A DNA stretch of 64,000 bases from positions 1 to 64,000 of the forward strand of contig BORH01000008.1 of the NCBI GenBank assembly GCA_018333075.1. Reading direction: 5' to 3'. The DNA comes from Heyndrickxia sporothermodurans. GTDB lineage: Bacteria > Bacillota > Bacilli > Bacillales > Bacillaceae_C. The notes beneath the pieces are model-generated. The model was given only the letters and a program-made list of their open reading frames with translations, searched no databases and was not told the DNA's origin. Shown piece by piece: positions 34,581 to 44,340 of the stretch (position 1 is its first letter; every line of letters begins with the position of its first letter). The position numbers and the translations under genes are program-made.

Positions 34581-34763
34581 TTGTATGATGGGGCATTTAT
34601 TCTTTCCTCTGCCCCCTAATCTTTTTTCACTTCAAACGTATACCCATTTTATTCATTCTGCTCTTTTCTATGTAGATGATAGAATGATACATAGAGAACG
34701 CAGAAAATAATATATGTAAAGGATTTAATGTATTAAGCCTTTTTTATTAAGGAGGTAACTATA

Positions 34764-36899
34764 TTGCTTAATCAAGCAAAGGAATTGCTTCGTTCCTATT
34801 TTGGGTATGATCAATTTCGTAATGGACAAAGTGCAATTATTAATCAGGTGCTTGACGGGAAAGATACAGTTGCGATCATGCCAACTGGAGGAGGAAAATC
34901 GATTTGTTATCAAATCCCAGCATTGATATATCCTGGTATTACGATTGTTATATCTCCATTAATTTCTTTAATGAAAGATCAAGTAGATGCCTTAAATAAT
35001 GCTGGCATACCTGCTACTTTTATAAATAGTACTGTAGATGGAAGTGAGATGCAGGAAAGAATAAACGGACTTGCTTCAGGAAGGTATAAGCTTTTATATA
35101 TTGCGCCAGAAAGATTGGAAGCACCTACTTTTATAGAACTTATAAAGAGGATAAAAGTTTCAATGATCGCTATTGATGAGGCGCATTGTATTTCTCAATG
35201 GGGACATGATTTTCGGCCTAGTTACTTATTAATTAAAAAGTTTATCGAATATATCAATCCGAAGCCTGTTATTCTCGCTTTAACAGCGACAGCAACTCCA
35301 AATGTAAAAGAGGATATCTGTCAATTACTACAAATTCCAGTCAACCAGGTTATACTGACTGGGTTTGGAAGGGATAATTTAATTTTTAAGGTAGTTAAAG
35401 GTCAGGATCGAGATTTATTTGTTGAAGAGTATGTGAGGAAGAACCGACTTCAAGCTGGAATTATTTATGCAGCTACAAGAAAAGAAGTTGAACGGATATA
35501 CCTTCAACTAAAGAAGAAAGGAATTGAAGCGGGGAAATACCATGCAGGGCTATCAGAAAAGGAGAGAAACTTTAACCAAGAGCAATTTCTATACGATAAT
35601 ATTCAAGTAATGGTTGCTACAAGCGCTTTTGGGATGGGAATCAATAAATCAAATGTACGCTATGTGCTCCACTATCATATTCCGAGAAATATGGAGTCTT
35701 ACTATCAAGAGGCTGGCCGTGCAGGACGTGATGGGGTAGAGAGTGAATGTATTTTAATGTTCGCTGCACAAGATATTCATATACAAAAGTTTTTAATAGA
35801 CCAATCTGAAATGGATGAGGAACGCAAGGAACATGAATATGCAAAACTTCGAAAAATGATTAGCTATTGTCATACAGAGTCATGCTTTCAGCAATATATA
35901 TTAGAATACTTTGGCGAAGTGGATCCAGTAAAATGTCAAAAATGTGGAAATTGTACAGATGATCGTACACAGGTAGAAATAACGAAGGAAGCTCAAATGG
36001 TTTTATCATGTATTAGAAGAATGGATGAGCGATTTGGGAAAACATTTGTAACAAAGGTATTAACAGGTTCCTCTGATAAAAAAATTGCAAGCTTTGGCTT
36101 TAATAAGTTATCAACCTATGGAATTATGAAGGATAAAACACAAAAAGAAGTGAATGAACTGATTGATTTTTTAACTGCAGAAGGGTTTCTCCGTCCAACT
36201 GATGGGCAATATCCTGTCTTAATGCTAACAAATCTAGCTATTGAAGTGCTTCGTGGACAAGTACCTGTATATAGAAAAGAAAAAATGCAAGTTAAGCAGC
36301 TTATAGAAGATAATCAGTTATTTGAACAATTGAGACAAGTACGTAGGGAAATAGCTGAAAAGGAAAAAGTACCTCCATACATTATTTTTTCTGATCAAAC
36401 ATTAAAGGAAATGAGTGCTAAACTTCCTTCCTCTAACCAACAATTACTACAAATTAAAGGTGTTGGGGAAAGAAAGCTCGAACAGTATGGACAGGCATTT
36501 TTAATGACAATTATTTCATACTGTGAGCAGAATAATATAAAGATAGAGATAAATGAAAGTATTTCTAATCAACAGCAGAAGGTTAGAAATGAAGAAAAAG
36601 AAAAAAGTCATCATGTTACACATTCATTATTACAGCAGGGGTTAACGATTTCAGAAATTGCCTCGAATAGAGAGGTGTCCGTTCGAACAATCGAAAATCA
36701 TCTGATTAAATGCGCTGATGAAGGTTTTTCAATTAATTGGAATCAATTTATTCCTGATCAGTATGAACAATCAATAGAGAAAGCAGTAAAAGAGGCAGGT
36801 ACAATAAGATTAACGCCAATTAAAGAGCAATTACCTGATGAAATTAGTTTCTTTATGATACGAGCATACTTACAGAGAGAAAAAGAACATAATGAATAA
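34764..36899 (+). CDS. recQ: ATP-dependent DNA helicase RecQ with C-terminal HTH
   Basis: This 711-residue superfamily 2 helicase unwinds DNA 3'-5' during recombination and fork repair. In order it has the Walker A loop TGGGKS (41-46), DEAH box (138-141), the arginine-finger motif QEAGRAGRDG, a zinc-binding RQC region (CHTESC, then CQKCGNC), an HRDC domain (about 515-590) and a C-terminal helix-turn-helix (HTH_40-like, about 620-705). The C-terminal HTH extends it beyond the roughly 600 residues of E. coli RecQ and is common in Bacillaceae. The start is TTG, behind an excellent AAGGAGGT. It is monocistronic. Confidence 0.95.
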   Translation: MLNQAKELLRSYFGYDQFRNGQSAIINQVLDGKDTVAIMPTGGGKSICYQIPALIYPGITIVISPLISLMKDQVDALNNAGIPATFINSTVDGSEMQERINGLASGRYKLLYIAPERLEAPTFIELIKRIKVSMIAIDEAHCISQWGHDFRPSYLLIKKFIEYINPKPVILALTATATPNVKEDICQLLQIPVNQVILTGFGRDNLIFKVVKGQDRDLFVEEYVRKNRLQAGIIYAATRKEVERIYLQLKKKGIEAGKYHAGLSEKERNFNQEQFLYDNIQVMVATSAFGMGINKSNVRYVLHYHIPRNMESYYQEAGRAGRDGVESECILMFAAQDIHIQKFLIDQSEMDEERKEHEYAKLRKMISYCHTESCFQQYILEYFGEVDPVKCQKCGNCTDDRTQVEITKEAQMVLSCIRRMDERFGKTFVTKVLTGSSDKKIASFGFNKLSTYGIMKDKTQKEVNELIDFLTAEGFLRPTDGQYPVLMLTNLAIEVLRGQVPVYRKEKMQVKQLIEDNQLFEQLRQVRREIAEKEKVPPYIIFSDQTLKEMSAKLPSSNQQLLQIKGVGERKLEQYGQAFLMTIISYCEQNNIKIEINESISNQQQKVRNEEKEKSHHVTHSLLQQGLTISEIASNREVSVRTIENHLIKCADEGFSINWNQFIPDQYEQSIEKAVKEAGTIRLTPIKEQLPDEISFFMIRAYLQREKEHNE

Positions 36900-36901
36900 A
36901 A

Positions 36902-36974
36902 GGGATATCCATTTCAGTGTTAGACACCATATTTATTGAAATATGGTGTCTAACACTGTTTTTTAGGACAACCC
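36902..36974. repeat. palindromic REP-like element acting as terminator
   Basis: Perfect 20-bp inverted repeat (36915-36934 and 36939-36958) with a 4-nt ATTG loop, followed by TTTTTTAGGACAACCC. The core ACACCATATTT and the right end TTTTTTAGGACA are shared with the element at 54830. It sits between convergent recQ and the fatty acid transporter and should terminate both strands. Confidence 0.85.
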
Positions 36975-37013
36975 CTCCAAAGAAGTATATGCTTATAAAA
37001 TTTGCAGTATCAG

Positions 37014-38339
37014 CTATAAAAATAGCATTCCTAAACTAATAATTACACCACTCACAATTAAAATAATGAAGCAAAATCCCATTATGTCTTTTGCCTTTAA
37101 TCCTGCAATGGCTAGTGCAGGGAGTGCCCAAAATGGTTGAATCATGTTGGTCCAAGCATCTCCCCATGCAATAGCCATAGCTGTTTTTGCTGTAGATGCT
37201 CCCATAGCTTGAGCAGCATCGAGCATGATTGGAGCCTGTACAGCCCATTGTCCGCCACCTGATGGAACAAAAAAGTTAACAAGTCCACCACTTAAAAATG
37301 CGAAGCAATAGAAGGTAAAGTCATTAGAAATAGATACAAAAGCTTCCGACATAACTGCTGCTAAACCTGAAGCAGTCATCATTCCCATGATCCCAGCGTA
37401 AAATGGAAACTGAATAATAATTCCTGCAGATCCTTTAACTGCATTTGTTACAGCCTCCAAAAAACGTTTCGGTGTCCAATGAAATAATATACCTAAAAAT
37501 AAAAAGGTGAAATTAACAATATTTAAATTTAGCTTCAAACCATTGTTAATCACATAGTAACAAATAAAGACTATTCCCATGCATCCAATGACTAATGAAA
37601 CGATAAAGCTATTTTCGAGTCTTGTTGCAGGAGTCACACTCTCCTTTTCAATAGCTGCTGCCTGGAGTGCTGTATGATCCTGAAGCATAACAGGGTCAAC
37701 CGTAATGGTTTGATCTTTTGATGGCATCATAAAACGATTTAATAATGGGAGAATGATAAATAATGCAACGACTATAGCAATGTTATAGGTTGAAAAAATG
37801 GTTTCATTTGTAGATATTACCCCAATTTTACCTTCAAAAGGATGCTTTGGAGTAGCAATGGAGAGTGGGATAGAGCCTGAAATACCTCCATGCCATACAA
37901 GAAATCCTGAGTAAGCGCTTGCAATCAATAAGCGATAATCAACGTTGGCAACTCTTTTAGCTAACTCCTTTGCAAAAAGAGCACCAATAACTAACCCAAA
38001 GCCCCAATTGATCCAGCTGGCAATAATTGATACAACAGTGACAATAATAATTGCCGAACTAGGAGTTTTCGCTGTACTGGCTAATCCCCCTAATATCTTT
38101 TTAAACACTGGACTACTAGCTAATACGTGACCAGTTACTAAAACAAGAACCATTTGCATAGAAAATTCTAATAGACCCCAAAATCCATCTCCCCAGAATT
38201 GAACCATTTCAATAGGAGAGCTTGCTGTGAAAATTAGCCCAAGAATAAAAACGACTAAAGTTAATAACACAACAAATAAATAGGGATCTGGCAAATATCG
38301 TTGCATCAGATTGTTAGAGAATCTTATTATAGCTTTCAA
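37014..38339 (-). CDS. short-chain fatty acid transporter, AtoE family
   Basis: The 441-residue protein has around eleven membrane segments and the AtoE signatures PDPYLFVVLLT near the N-terminus, HGGISGSIPL (about 145-154) and FVPSGGGQWAVQAP in the C-terminal half. The family imports short-chain fatty acids such as acetoacetate or butyrate. I place the start at the TTG at 38339, 9 nt after AAAGGGGGT; the upstream ATG at 38363 has no site. No degradation genes adjoin it, so the substrate is unassigned. Confidence 0.85.
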   Translation of the reverse strand: MKAIIRFSNNLMQRYLPDPYLFVVLLTLVVFILGLIFTASSPIEMVQFWGDGFWGLLEFSMQMVLVLVTGHVLASSPVFKKILGGLASTAKTPSSAIIIVTVVSIIASWINWGFGLVIGALFAKELAKRVANVDYRLLIASAYSGFLVWHGGISGSIPLSIATPKHPFEGKIGVISTNETIFSTYNIAIVVALFIILPLLNRFMMPSKDQTITVDPVMLQDHTALQAAAIEKESVTPATRLENSFIVSLVIGCMGIVFICYYVINNGLKLNLNIVNFTFLFLGILFHWTPKRFLEAVTNAVKGSAGIIIQFPFYAGIMGMMTASGLAAVMSEAFVSISNDFTFYCFAFLSGGLVNFFVPSGGGQWAVQAPIMLDAAQAMGASTAKTAMAIAWGDAWTNMIQPFWALPALAIAGLKAKDIMGFCFIILIVSGVIISLGMLFL

Positions 38340-38525
38340 CAAATATACCCCCTTTGTTTGCATACTTACTTGTAAATTCTCGATTATATTTAGATATTCC
38401 TTCTTTCTTGTAAAGGAAGGAATCTCATTTCTGTGTATAGAAAAAGCTCTCCCATTTGAATTAAGAGAATAAGAAATGTAAAATTGATATCAACTTAAGA
38501 ATCGGTTAGAAAGGGAGTCGTTTTG

Positions 38526-39398
38526 ATGATTCGCTGTATTGCATCAGATATGGATGGGACCTTATTAAATTCAAAACAAGAAATAAGCAAAAAGAATCGT
38601 GAGGCCATTTTTTTCGCAAAGAACCATGGAGTTGAAGTAGTTATAGCAACTGGTCGTTCCTATGAAGAAGCAAAATTTATTTTAGAGGAATCAGATATAA
38701 TCTGCCCTATTATTGCGGTGAACGGTGCCGAAATAAGAAATAAAAATGGAGAGATTGTACGTACTAATGGAATGAGTGGAGCGACCGCTTCTACTATTGC
38801 GAAAGTATTGAATCAATTAGGAATACATTTTGAAATCTATACTAATAAAGGAAAGTATACGGAGGATATTAACGAGAGTATTAATATCATCGTAGATATT
38901 TATAAATCAGCTAATCCCAATAAAACAGTTGGTGAGATTCGTTCAGTGGTTGAGGAAAAATTTTCAACAGGTCTGACCCATAGACTGAATGACTACAATG
39001 AAATTTTCTCAAACAGTGAGTATATTATATATAAATTTGTTGTTTTCTCAAGAGATAGGGATCTCTTAACTAGGGCAAATGCTTCCTTAAAAGCATTAAA
39101 GGAAATCAAAATCACTTCTTCAGGGAAAAATAATCTGGAAATTAACCATATACATGCTCAAAAGGGAATCGCTCTTAAGGACTTTGTAGAAGAAAGAGGA
39201 ATTACCCTTAAGGAGACAATGGCAATAGGTGATAATTTTAATGATTTGTCTATGCTAAAAATGGCAGGACATCCTGTTGCAATGGGGAATGCAGAGTCAG
39301 AAATAAAAGAGGTAGTTGCAACTCATACCTCAACAAATGATGAGGATGGAGTAGGGAAGGCTATTTATCAACTGTTGAATGCACAACTGAAAGGGTAA
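38526..39398 (+). CDS. Cof-type HAD-IIB phosphatase
   Basis: The 290-residue haloacid dehalogenase family protein has motif I DMDGTLL (nucleophile Asp8, acid Asp10), motif II ATGRSYEEA, Lys in GKNNLEI region and motif IV AIGDNFNDLSML. A C2B cap lies between motifs II and III. Members dephosphorylate sugar phosphates, FMN or pyridoxal phosphate with broad specificity, so the substrate is open. The start is ATG at 38526 behind AAAGGGAG. Confidence 0.88.
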   Translation: MIRCIASDMDGTLLNSKQEISKKNREAIFFAKNHGVEVVIATGRSYEEAKFILEESDIICPIIAVNGAEIRNKNGEIVRTNGMSGATASTIAKVLNQLGIHFEIYTNKGKYTEDINESINIIVDIYKSANPNKTVGEIRSVVEEKFSTGLTHRLNDYNEIFSNSEYIIYKFVVFSRDRDLLTRANASLKALKEIKITSSGKNNLEINHIHAQKGIALKDFVEERGITLKETMAIGDNFNDLSMLKMAGHPVAMGNAESEIKEVVATHTSTNDEDGVGKAIYQLLNAQLKG

Positions 39399-39426
39399 CG
39401 GTTTAGTTTAGCCGTTACCCTTTTCT
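39393..39426. terminator. bidirectional terminator between the Cof phosphatase and tetR
   Basis: Perfect 9-bp stem GGGTAACGG / CCGTTACCC (39393-39401 and 39412-39420) followed by TTTTCT; it overlaps the phosphatase stop. Confidence 0.88.
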
Positions 39427-39432
39427 ATCGTT

Positions 39433-40089
39433 CTAATCAAGAGAAGAAGTGGATATTCCGTGTAGAATAAACTGAATGGTCATTTCTATTTCTTGTTCAT
39501 CTTCCCAGTTGGCTTCCGGAAAAATAAGATATCTTGCCAAGATAAATCCTAAAATTGAGGTAGCAGTAAAGCGAATAATTGATTTTGAAGGGAGATTAAT
39601 AATTTCACCCTTTTTTTGATAGGTCTCTATAATTAGTGTTAATCGTTCAAAAACTTGATTGGCAACATGCTCCTTAAACGGTTCTTTTAGCTCAGGGTGA
39701 AAAGGGATTTCTTGAAGAAAAATTTTAACCATAGGCATATGTTTTTTAGCAAATTGCATTCGATTAACAATGATTGCTCTCAAAAAATCCTCTATATTTT
39801 GATAGTCTGAGGATAAAACTTTATAGAAATCTTTCATAATTATCGGTGCAATAAATTTAGCCATTGTAGGAGCAATAATTGATAGCAACAGGTCTTTTTT
39901 AGTTTTATAGTGACGGAATATAGTTCCTTCAGCTACACCAGCCTTTTTAGCAATTTCACTTGTTGAAGTAGCGGAATATCCTTTTTCTGAAAAAATTTCA
40001 ACTGCCGCTTCAAGAATTCTTTTTTGTTTCTCAGTCATATTGTCTTTATTTTCGGAAAGTAGATCTAGAAAATCATATTGTTCAGACAT
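39433..40089 (-). CDS. TetR-family repressor of the ABC-2 exporter
   Basis: The 218-residue protein has a TetR HTH at about 19-65 (ILEAAVEIFSEKGYSATSTSEIAKKAGVAEGTIFRHYKTKKDLL split over helices 1-4) and a ligand domain of about 150 residues. It lies 42 bp downstream of the exporter permease, so exporter and repressor form one operon. Two identical palindromes at the operon promoter are the likely operators, giving autoregulation. The ligand is unknown. Confidence 0.88.
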   Translation of the reverse strand: MSEQYDFLDLLSENKDNMTEKQKRILEAAVEIFSEKGYSATSTSEIAKKAGVAEGTIFRHYKTKKDLLLSIIAPTMAKFIAPIIMKDFYKVLSSDYQNIEDFLRAIIVNRMQFAKKHMPMVKIFLQEIPFHPELKEPFKEHVANQVFERLTLIIETYQKKGEIINLPSKSIIRFTATSILGFILARYLIFPEANWEDEQEIEMTIQFILHGISTSSLD

Positions 40090-40131
40090 TACATTCGCTC
40101 CGATCTATGTGACAAAAAATATTATCATACA

Positions 40132-41190
40132 TTATATTTTACGATATTTTTTCAAAGCAAACACGTTCAAAATGATAAAGAGTATAGCAAATCCAAGCAG
40201 CACCAATAAATCAATGTTAATATCATTTAATCCTATCCCTTTATACATGACGCTTCTCAATGCATCTCCCCCATAATACATTGGCATAAACTTAGCAATG
40301 ATTTGTAACCAATGTGCCATTCCCTCTACGGGAAAAATCCCTGCAAAAAATACTTGAGGAATAACAATAATAGGAATAAATTGCATCATTTGAAATTCAG
40401 TATTGGCAAATGCAGAGAGTAAAGTGCCGAGCGACAAGGCAACAAGTGCTAATAACATATTGATTAACAGAACATTCCATATGGAGCCGATAAGTGTAAT
40501 ATTTAATACTTTAATAGCATAAAACACGACAATAATCGTTTGAATGACTGCAAATATCCCATAGCCTAGTAAATAACCAAATACGATATCGCTTCTTTTA
40601 ATCGGGGTGGCTACCAATCTTTCAAGAGTACCCGTTGTTCGCTCACGCAGTAAGGCAATTCCTGAAATAAGAAAAACAAAAAAGAAAACAAAGAAGCCGA
40701 TTAAAATGGGATTTAATATATCAAAAAATGTCGTATTTTTATTGCCGTATACATAAGAGGTGTCAATCTTTGGTATAGGCAGTTTCTTTTGAGTATTTAT
40801 GCTTAGCTGTGAGATCATTTTTGAAGTAATGACTTGTTGGACCTTCATTTGAACCGCTTTTGCAGTAGTAGGGTCATCGTTTTTTATTGTTAGATTAAGA
40901 CGATTGTTGGTAAGCTGAAGAAAACCATCTAAATCATTATTAACCATTAGTTTTTTTGTATCTTTTACTGAATCATATTTAATGATTGTTAAATCTTTAC
41001 TTTCTAATTGTTTCAATAGGGAACGATCAACATTGAACACACCTACTTTTGCTTTCTCATCATTATCGCTTGTAAATAGAAAATGTATTAATGTTAAAAT
41101 AATGAGCGGAGCGATCATCATCAATGCAAGAGTCCGCTTATCTCTTAACATTTGTCGGCAAATTCTTTTTACTAATGCTCCTATTCTCAT
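40132..41190 (-). CDS. ABC-2 type exporter permease
   Basis: The 352-residue protein has one N-terminal membrane segment (about 20-40), an extracellular domain of about 130 residues and five C-terminal membrane segments (about 170-345). This is the ABC2_membrane_3/YhgE-like plan, with the TGTLERLVATP motif (about 191-201). It overlaps the ATPase gene by four bases. Such TetR-linked pairs usually export drugs or lipids. Confidence 0.88.
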   Translation of the reverse strand: MRIGALVKRICRQMLRDKRTLALMMIAPLIILTLIHFLFTSDNDEKAKVGVFNVDRSLLKQLESKDLTIIKYDSVKDTKKLMVNNDLDGFLQLTNNRLNLTIKNDDPTTAKAVQMKVQQVITSKMISQLSINTQKKLPIPKIDTSYVYGNKNTTFFDILNPILIGFFVFFFVFLISGIALLRERTTGTLERLVATPIKRSDIVFGYLLGYGIFAVIQTIIVVFYAIKVLNITLIGSIWNVLLINMLLALVALSLGTLLSAFANTEFQMMQFIPIIVIPQVFFAGIFPVEGMAHWLQIIAKFMPMYYGGDALRSVMYKGIGLNDINIDLLVLLGFAILFIILNVFALKKYRKI

Positions 41191-41909
41191 AAACTTGTAC
41201 CTCCAGCTCTTAAAAAGACATCTTCTAATTGGTTTACTTGGTATTGTGATTTCAACTTAGAAGGAGAACCACTTGTTAAAATCCTTCCATCTCTTAGCAT
41301 GGAGAGGCAATCACACTTTTCAGCTTCATCCATTACATGTGTCGTTACCAGTATCGTTTTACCTGTCTTTTTCAATCGAGATAATTCATTCCAAATGGAT
41401 AGTCTTAATTCTGGATCAATACCAACAGTCGGCTCATCCAGGATTAGCAGTTGTGGATCATGAAGAAGGGCAATAGCAAGGGACAATCTTCGTTTCATTC
41501 CCCCAGAATACGCTTCGACCTTTTTGGATAAATGAGAGGTAAGGTCTACTAAATCCGCTGCATATGCTATCCTTTCTTTTTGTTCAGCTTTTTTAAGCTT
41601 GTAAAGTGAGGCAAAGAAGGACATGTTTTCATAGCCAGTTAATTCTGGATATAATGCGTCAGATTGAGCCATGTAACCAATATTTTGTAGTACATTCAAA
41701 TTTGGCATAGGAGTATTCAATACTTCAATTTTGCCTTTAGTTGGAGCATCCATACCGACAATCAATTTAATTAGTGTTGTCTTACCAGAACCTGAGGGTC
41801 CAATCATACCGTATATTTGACCTGAATCAACTGTTAAATCAATGTTATTTAACACATTCTTTTTACCGAAATTTTTAGTTACTTGGCCAACCCTTATTGC
41901 GGAATTCAT
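41187..41909 (-). CDS. ABC-2 type exporter ATPase
   Basis: The 240-residue ATPase has Walker A GPSGSGKTT (36-44), signature SGGMKRR (about 139-145), Walker B LLILDEPTVG and switch His in TTHVMDEAE. It is first of the operon ATPase-permease-tetR and would drive export. Its AGGAGG site precedes the ATG. Confidence 0.92.
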   Translation of the reverse strand: MNSAIRVGQVTKNFGKKNVLNNIDLTVDSGQIYGMIGPSGSGKTTLIKLIVGMDAPTKGKIEVLNTPMPNLNVLQNIGYMAQSDALYPELTGYENMSFFASLYKLKKAEQKERIAYAADLVDLTSHLSKKVEAYSGGMKRRLSLAIALLHDPQLLILDEPTVGIDPELRLSIWNELSRLKKTGKTILVTTHVMDEAEKCDCLSMLRDGRILTSGSPSKLKSQYQVNQLEDVFLRAGGTSL

Positions 41910-41924
41910 AAAACAACCTCCTTG

Positions 41925-42005
41925 ATGAGTGATTACTCACTATAATGATAAAATGGATTATATTTACTGTCAACAGAAAAATGAGTGATTACTCACAGGT
42001 GAGTG
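41925..42005 (-). promoter_or_regulatory. SigA promoter flanked by two TetR operators
   Basis: On the minus strand, -35 TTGACA (41968-41973) and -10 TATCAT (41945-41950) have an ideal 17-nt spacer. The same 16-mer ATGAGTGATTACTCAC occurs at 41925-41940, over the transcription start, and at 41981-41996, just upstream of the -35. TGAGT/ACTCA form the dyad. A further half-site TGAGT lies at 42000-42004. Centre-to-centre spacing is 56 bp, about five helical turns, so one dimer on each could also loop or bend the promoter. Confidence 0.88.
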
Positions 42006-42059
42006 GATCGAATAACAATAGCTGGTTAGTTTAAGCTACTTTATTAGAAAAATAATAAA

Positions 42060-42121
42060 AAAGAGCTGCCTATTAAAGTAACCTGTCTAACTTTTTGAGG
42101 TCACTTTCATTGGCAAGCTCT
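42060..42121 (-). terminator. yojF-bshB2 operon terminator
   Basis: On the minus strand, AAGAGCTtGCC pairs with GGcAGCTCTT at the base of a long hairpin, whose interior holds AAGTGACCT/AGGTTACTT. It is followed by TTTTTTATTATT. Confidence 0.8.
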
Positions 42122-42130
42122 TCATTTCAG

Positions 42131-42814
42131 TTATTTTACTTGATCGTTATCCCATTGGTAATTCCAAAATCTTTCGTTTTGAAGCCAAGCAAGTGTTTCG
42201 GGATCTTTTTGTTTTAATTTCTCTTCGCGATCGGCCATCATCCAGCCTGTTTGAGAGATATGCGCCTTCATCGCTCCAATTTTTTGATCAGTAACATGAC
42301 TAACATCATTAATGACATCAGGAGGTCCAATTTCATCTTCGTGGTTATTAGAGAAGGCAACACAGTGAAGCTTTGGTCTCTTTTCTTCAGGCAGGCGTCT
42401 AACAGCACGAACTACTGCTCTCCCTGTTGCTTCATGATCCGGGTGAACTGAATATCCAGGATAAAAAGTTATGATAAGAGAAGGGTTTAGTTCATCAATC
42501 AAATTCGCGACCATTTTTGTTAATTTTTCATCATCTTCAAATTCAACGGTCTTGTCACGCAGACCCATCATTCGTAAATCTTGAATTCCCATTACTTCAG
42601 CTGCTTTTTGAAGTTCCTTTTTACGAATCTTTGGGAGAGATTCTCTTGTTGTAAAAGGAGGGTTTCCTAAATTTCTTCCCATTTCTCCAAGAGTTAAGCA
42701 TGCATATGTTACCGGAGTACCGTTTTTTACATGTGTTGATATCGTACCAGAAACTCCAAAAGCTTCATCGTCTGGATGTGGAAATACAACTAATACCTGA
42801 CGTTCCTTTTCCAT
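42131..42814 (-). CDS. bshB2: bacillithiol biosynthesis deacetylase BshB2
   Basis: This 227-residue PIG-L/LmbE zinc enzyme has the intact motif HPDDE (His13, general base Asp15, Asp16) and HPDHEA later. It deacetylates GlcNAc-malate to GlcN-malate in bacillithiol synthesis. The BshB2 assignment over BshB1 rests on its partner yojF 75 bp upstream, as in the B. subtilis yojF-yojG pair. The start is ATG, with AAAGGAG about 11 nt upstream. Confidence 0.88.
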   Translation of the reverse strand: MEKERQVLVVFPHPDDEAFGVSGTISTHVKNGTPVTYACLTLGEMGRNLGNPPFTTRESLPKIRKKELQKAAEVMGIQDLRMMGLRDKTVEFEDDEKLTKMVANLIDELNPSLIITFYPGYSVHPDHEATGRAVVRAVRRLPEEKRPKLHCVAFSNNHEDEIGPPDVINDVSHVTDQKIGAMKAHISQTGWMMADREEKLKQKDPETLAWLQNERFWNYQWDNDQVK

Positions 42815-42888
42815 TAATTAAAAACTCCTTTCAGAATAAATTCAAAGGTTGAGCTAAAGACTTTTGTTTGAATAGATGACAACATGGC

Positions 42889-43236
42889 TTATTCGAACGG
42901 TGTTTCACTAATTTCTAAAGCCACTGCCAGCTTTCCATCAAATCCGTGACCTGCAAGAAGTAACCGACCATACTCATCTATTTCAAAATGTGTTAATCCT
43001 TCAGCATAAATCCAACCAATTTCCAACTTTAATCCCACACGAAATGGGCCGTCTCCGACAATTTTTCCATGCTCATACTTTACTTGGGCATTACGAATAT
43101 AGGCACCAGCAGAAAAAAAGGATTCATTGAAATGTGATGCATAGGCCCCATTTGTTGTTTCTAAATGGATGAATACCGATTTTTCAGCAAACTCATTAAT
43201 TTTCTCTTGAACAGCAGAGATTTGTATAGGCTCCAC
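42889..43236 (-). CDS. yojF: YojF family protein (DUF1806)
   Basis: The 115-residue soluble protein is of the DUF1806/YojF family, always found next to bshB2 in Bacillaceae. No catalytic motif is recognised. It may assist the deacetylase, but that is inference from neighbourhood only. The start is GTG after AAAGGAGGG. Confidence 0.85.
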   Translation of the reverse strand: MEPIQISAVQEKINEFAEKSVFIHLETTNGAYASHFNESFFSAGAYIRNAQVKYEHGKIVGDGPFRVGLKLEIGWIYAEGLTHFEIDEYGRLLLAGHGFDGKLAVALEISETPFE

Positions 43237-43399
43237 GTAGAACCCTCCTTTTTATAAATGAATCGACGATTTAATTGTATCGAATAAAGTATGTGATTAT
43301 TTTACTAAAAATAGTAAAGGATTGCGAAAAGATTGCTTTTAAAAAGTTACAAGCCAAAAGAAGGGAAAATAAAAAGGAGTGGGCTTCCACTCCATAGTA

Positions 43400-44215
43400 T
43401 TATTTATTCGTAACAAAACGTGTATATGCTCCATGCATAACAGGACCAACATATTGATTTAATTTAAAGCCATGCTCGATTGCTGCGGCTGCAAAATTTT
43501 TCGCTAAAGATACTGCATCTTTTACTGAAGCACCTTTGGCAAGCTCAGCAGTAATAGCTGCTGCGAAGGTACATCCAGCTCCATGATTATAGGTAGTATC
43601 AATTTTTTTATTTTCTAGCAGTGAAAAATCGGAGCCGTCATAAAATAAATCGATCGCTTTTTCGTGGTCAAGCTGTTTTCCACCTTTAATGACAACATTT
43701 TTCGCACCTAGTTCATGAATTTTGACAGCTGCTTCTTTCATATCGTCTATCGTTTTAATTGGACCTGTTTTCGCTAGCTGGCCAGCTTCAAATAAATTTG
43801 GTGTAACAATTGTTGCACGAGGTACTAGTAATTCACGCATAGCATCAGTATTTTCTGGTTGTAAAACCTCATCCTCACCTTTACAAACCATTACAGGGTC
43901 AATTACTACTTTTTCTAGCTTATGCTCATCTATTTTACGAGCAGCTAACTCAATAATGTCAACAGAACCTAGCATGCCTGTTTTCATTGCATCAATACCC
44001 ACAGATAAAATCGTTTCTAATTGGGGTTCAACTGTATTTACATCAATTGGGAATACATTATGATGCCAGTCATTTTTAGGATCCATTGTTACGATGGACG
44101 TTAATGCTGTCATCCCGTAAACCCCGAGTTCTTGAAAGGTTTTTAAATCAGCCTGAATTCCTGCACCACCACTTGAATCAGATCCTGCAAGAGTTAAGGT
44201 TTTTTTCAAAGTCAT
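43400..44215 (-). CDS. pdxK: pyridoxal/HMP kinase, PdxK (ThiD-like)
   Basis: This 271-residue ribokinase-fold enzyme has the same length as B. subtilis PdxK. Motifs are LAGSDSSGGAGIQADLKTF at the N-terminus (about 9-27), MKTGML, DPVMVCKG and the catalytic GAGCTF loop with its Cys. The Bacillus enzyme phosphorylates pyridoxal and pyridoxine as well as hydroxymethylpyrimidine. The first ATG (44221) is too close to GAGGAGG, so the second, at 44215, is preferred. A TTGCTT-16-TAAAAT promoter lies about 40-70 bp upstream on the minus strand. Confidence 0.88.
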   Translation of the reverse strand: MTLKKTLTLAGSDSSGGAGIQADLKTFQELGVYGMTALTSIVTMDPKNDWHHNVFPIDVNTVEPQLETILSVGIDAMKTGMLGSVDIIELAARKIDEHKLEKVVIDPVMVCKGEDEVLQPENTDAMRELLVPRATIVTPNLFEAGQLAKTGPIKTIDDMKEAAVKIHELGAKNVVIKGGKQLDHEKAIDLFYDGSDFSLLENKKIDTTYNHGAGCTFAAAITAELAKGASVKDAVSLAKNFAAAAIEHGFKLNQYVGPVMHGAYTRFVTNK

Positions 44216-44340
44216 GAGCATTTCCTCCTCTATCGATGAAAAAGATGAATGATATACTTAAAATCTCTATTTTAGAATATACCAATCATCAAGCAATGAC
44301 AAATGGATTTAAATGATGGGCTTAAATAGATAGAAGGAAG

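Noticed and set aside
37036-37248. Open frame within the AtoE-type transporter gene, minus strand
   Set aside because: It is an out-of-frame shadow of the transporter, Cys-rich and without a ribosome binding site.
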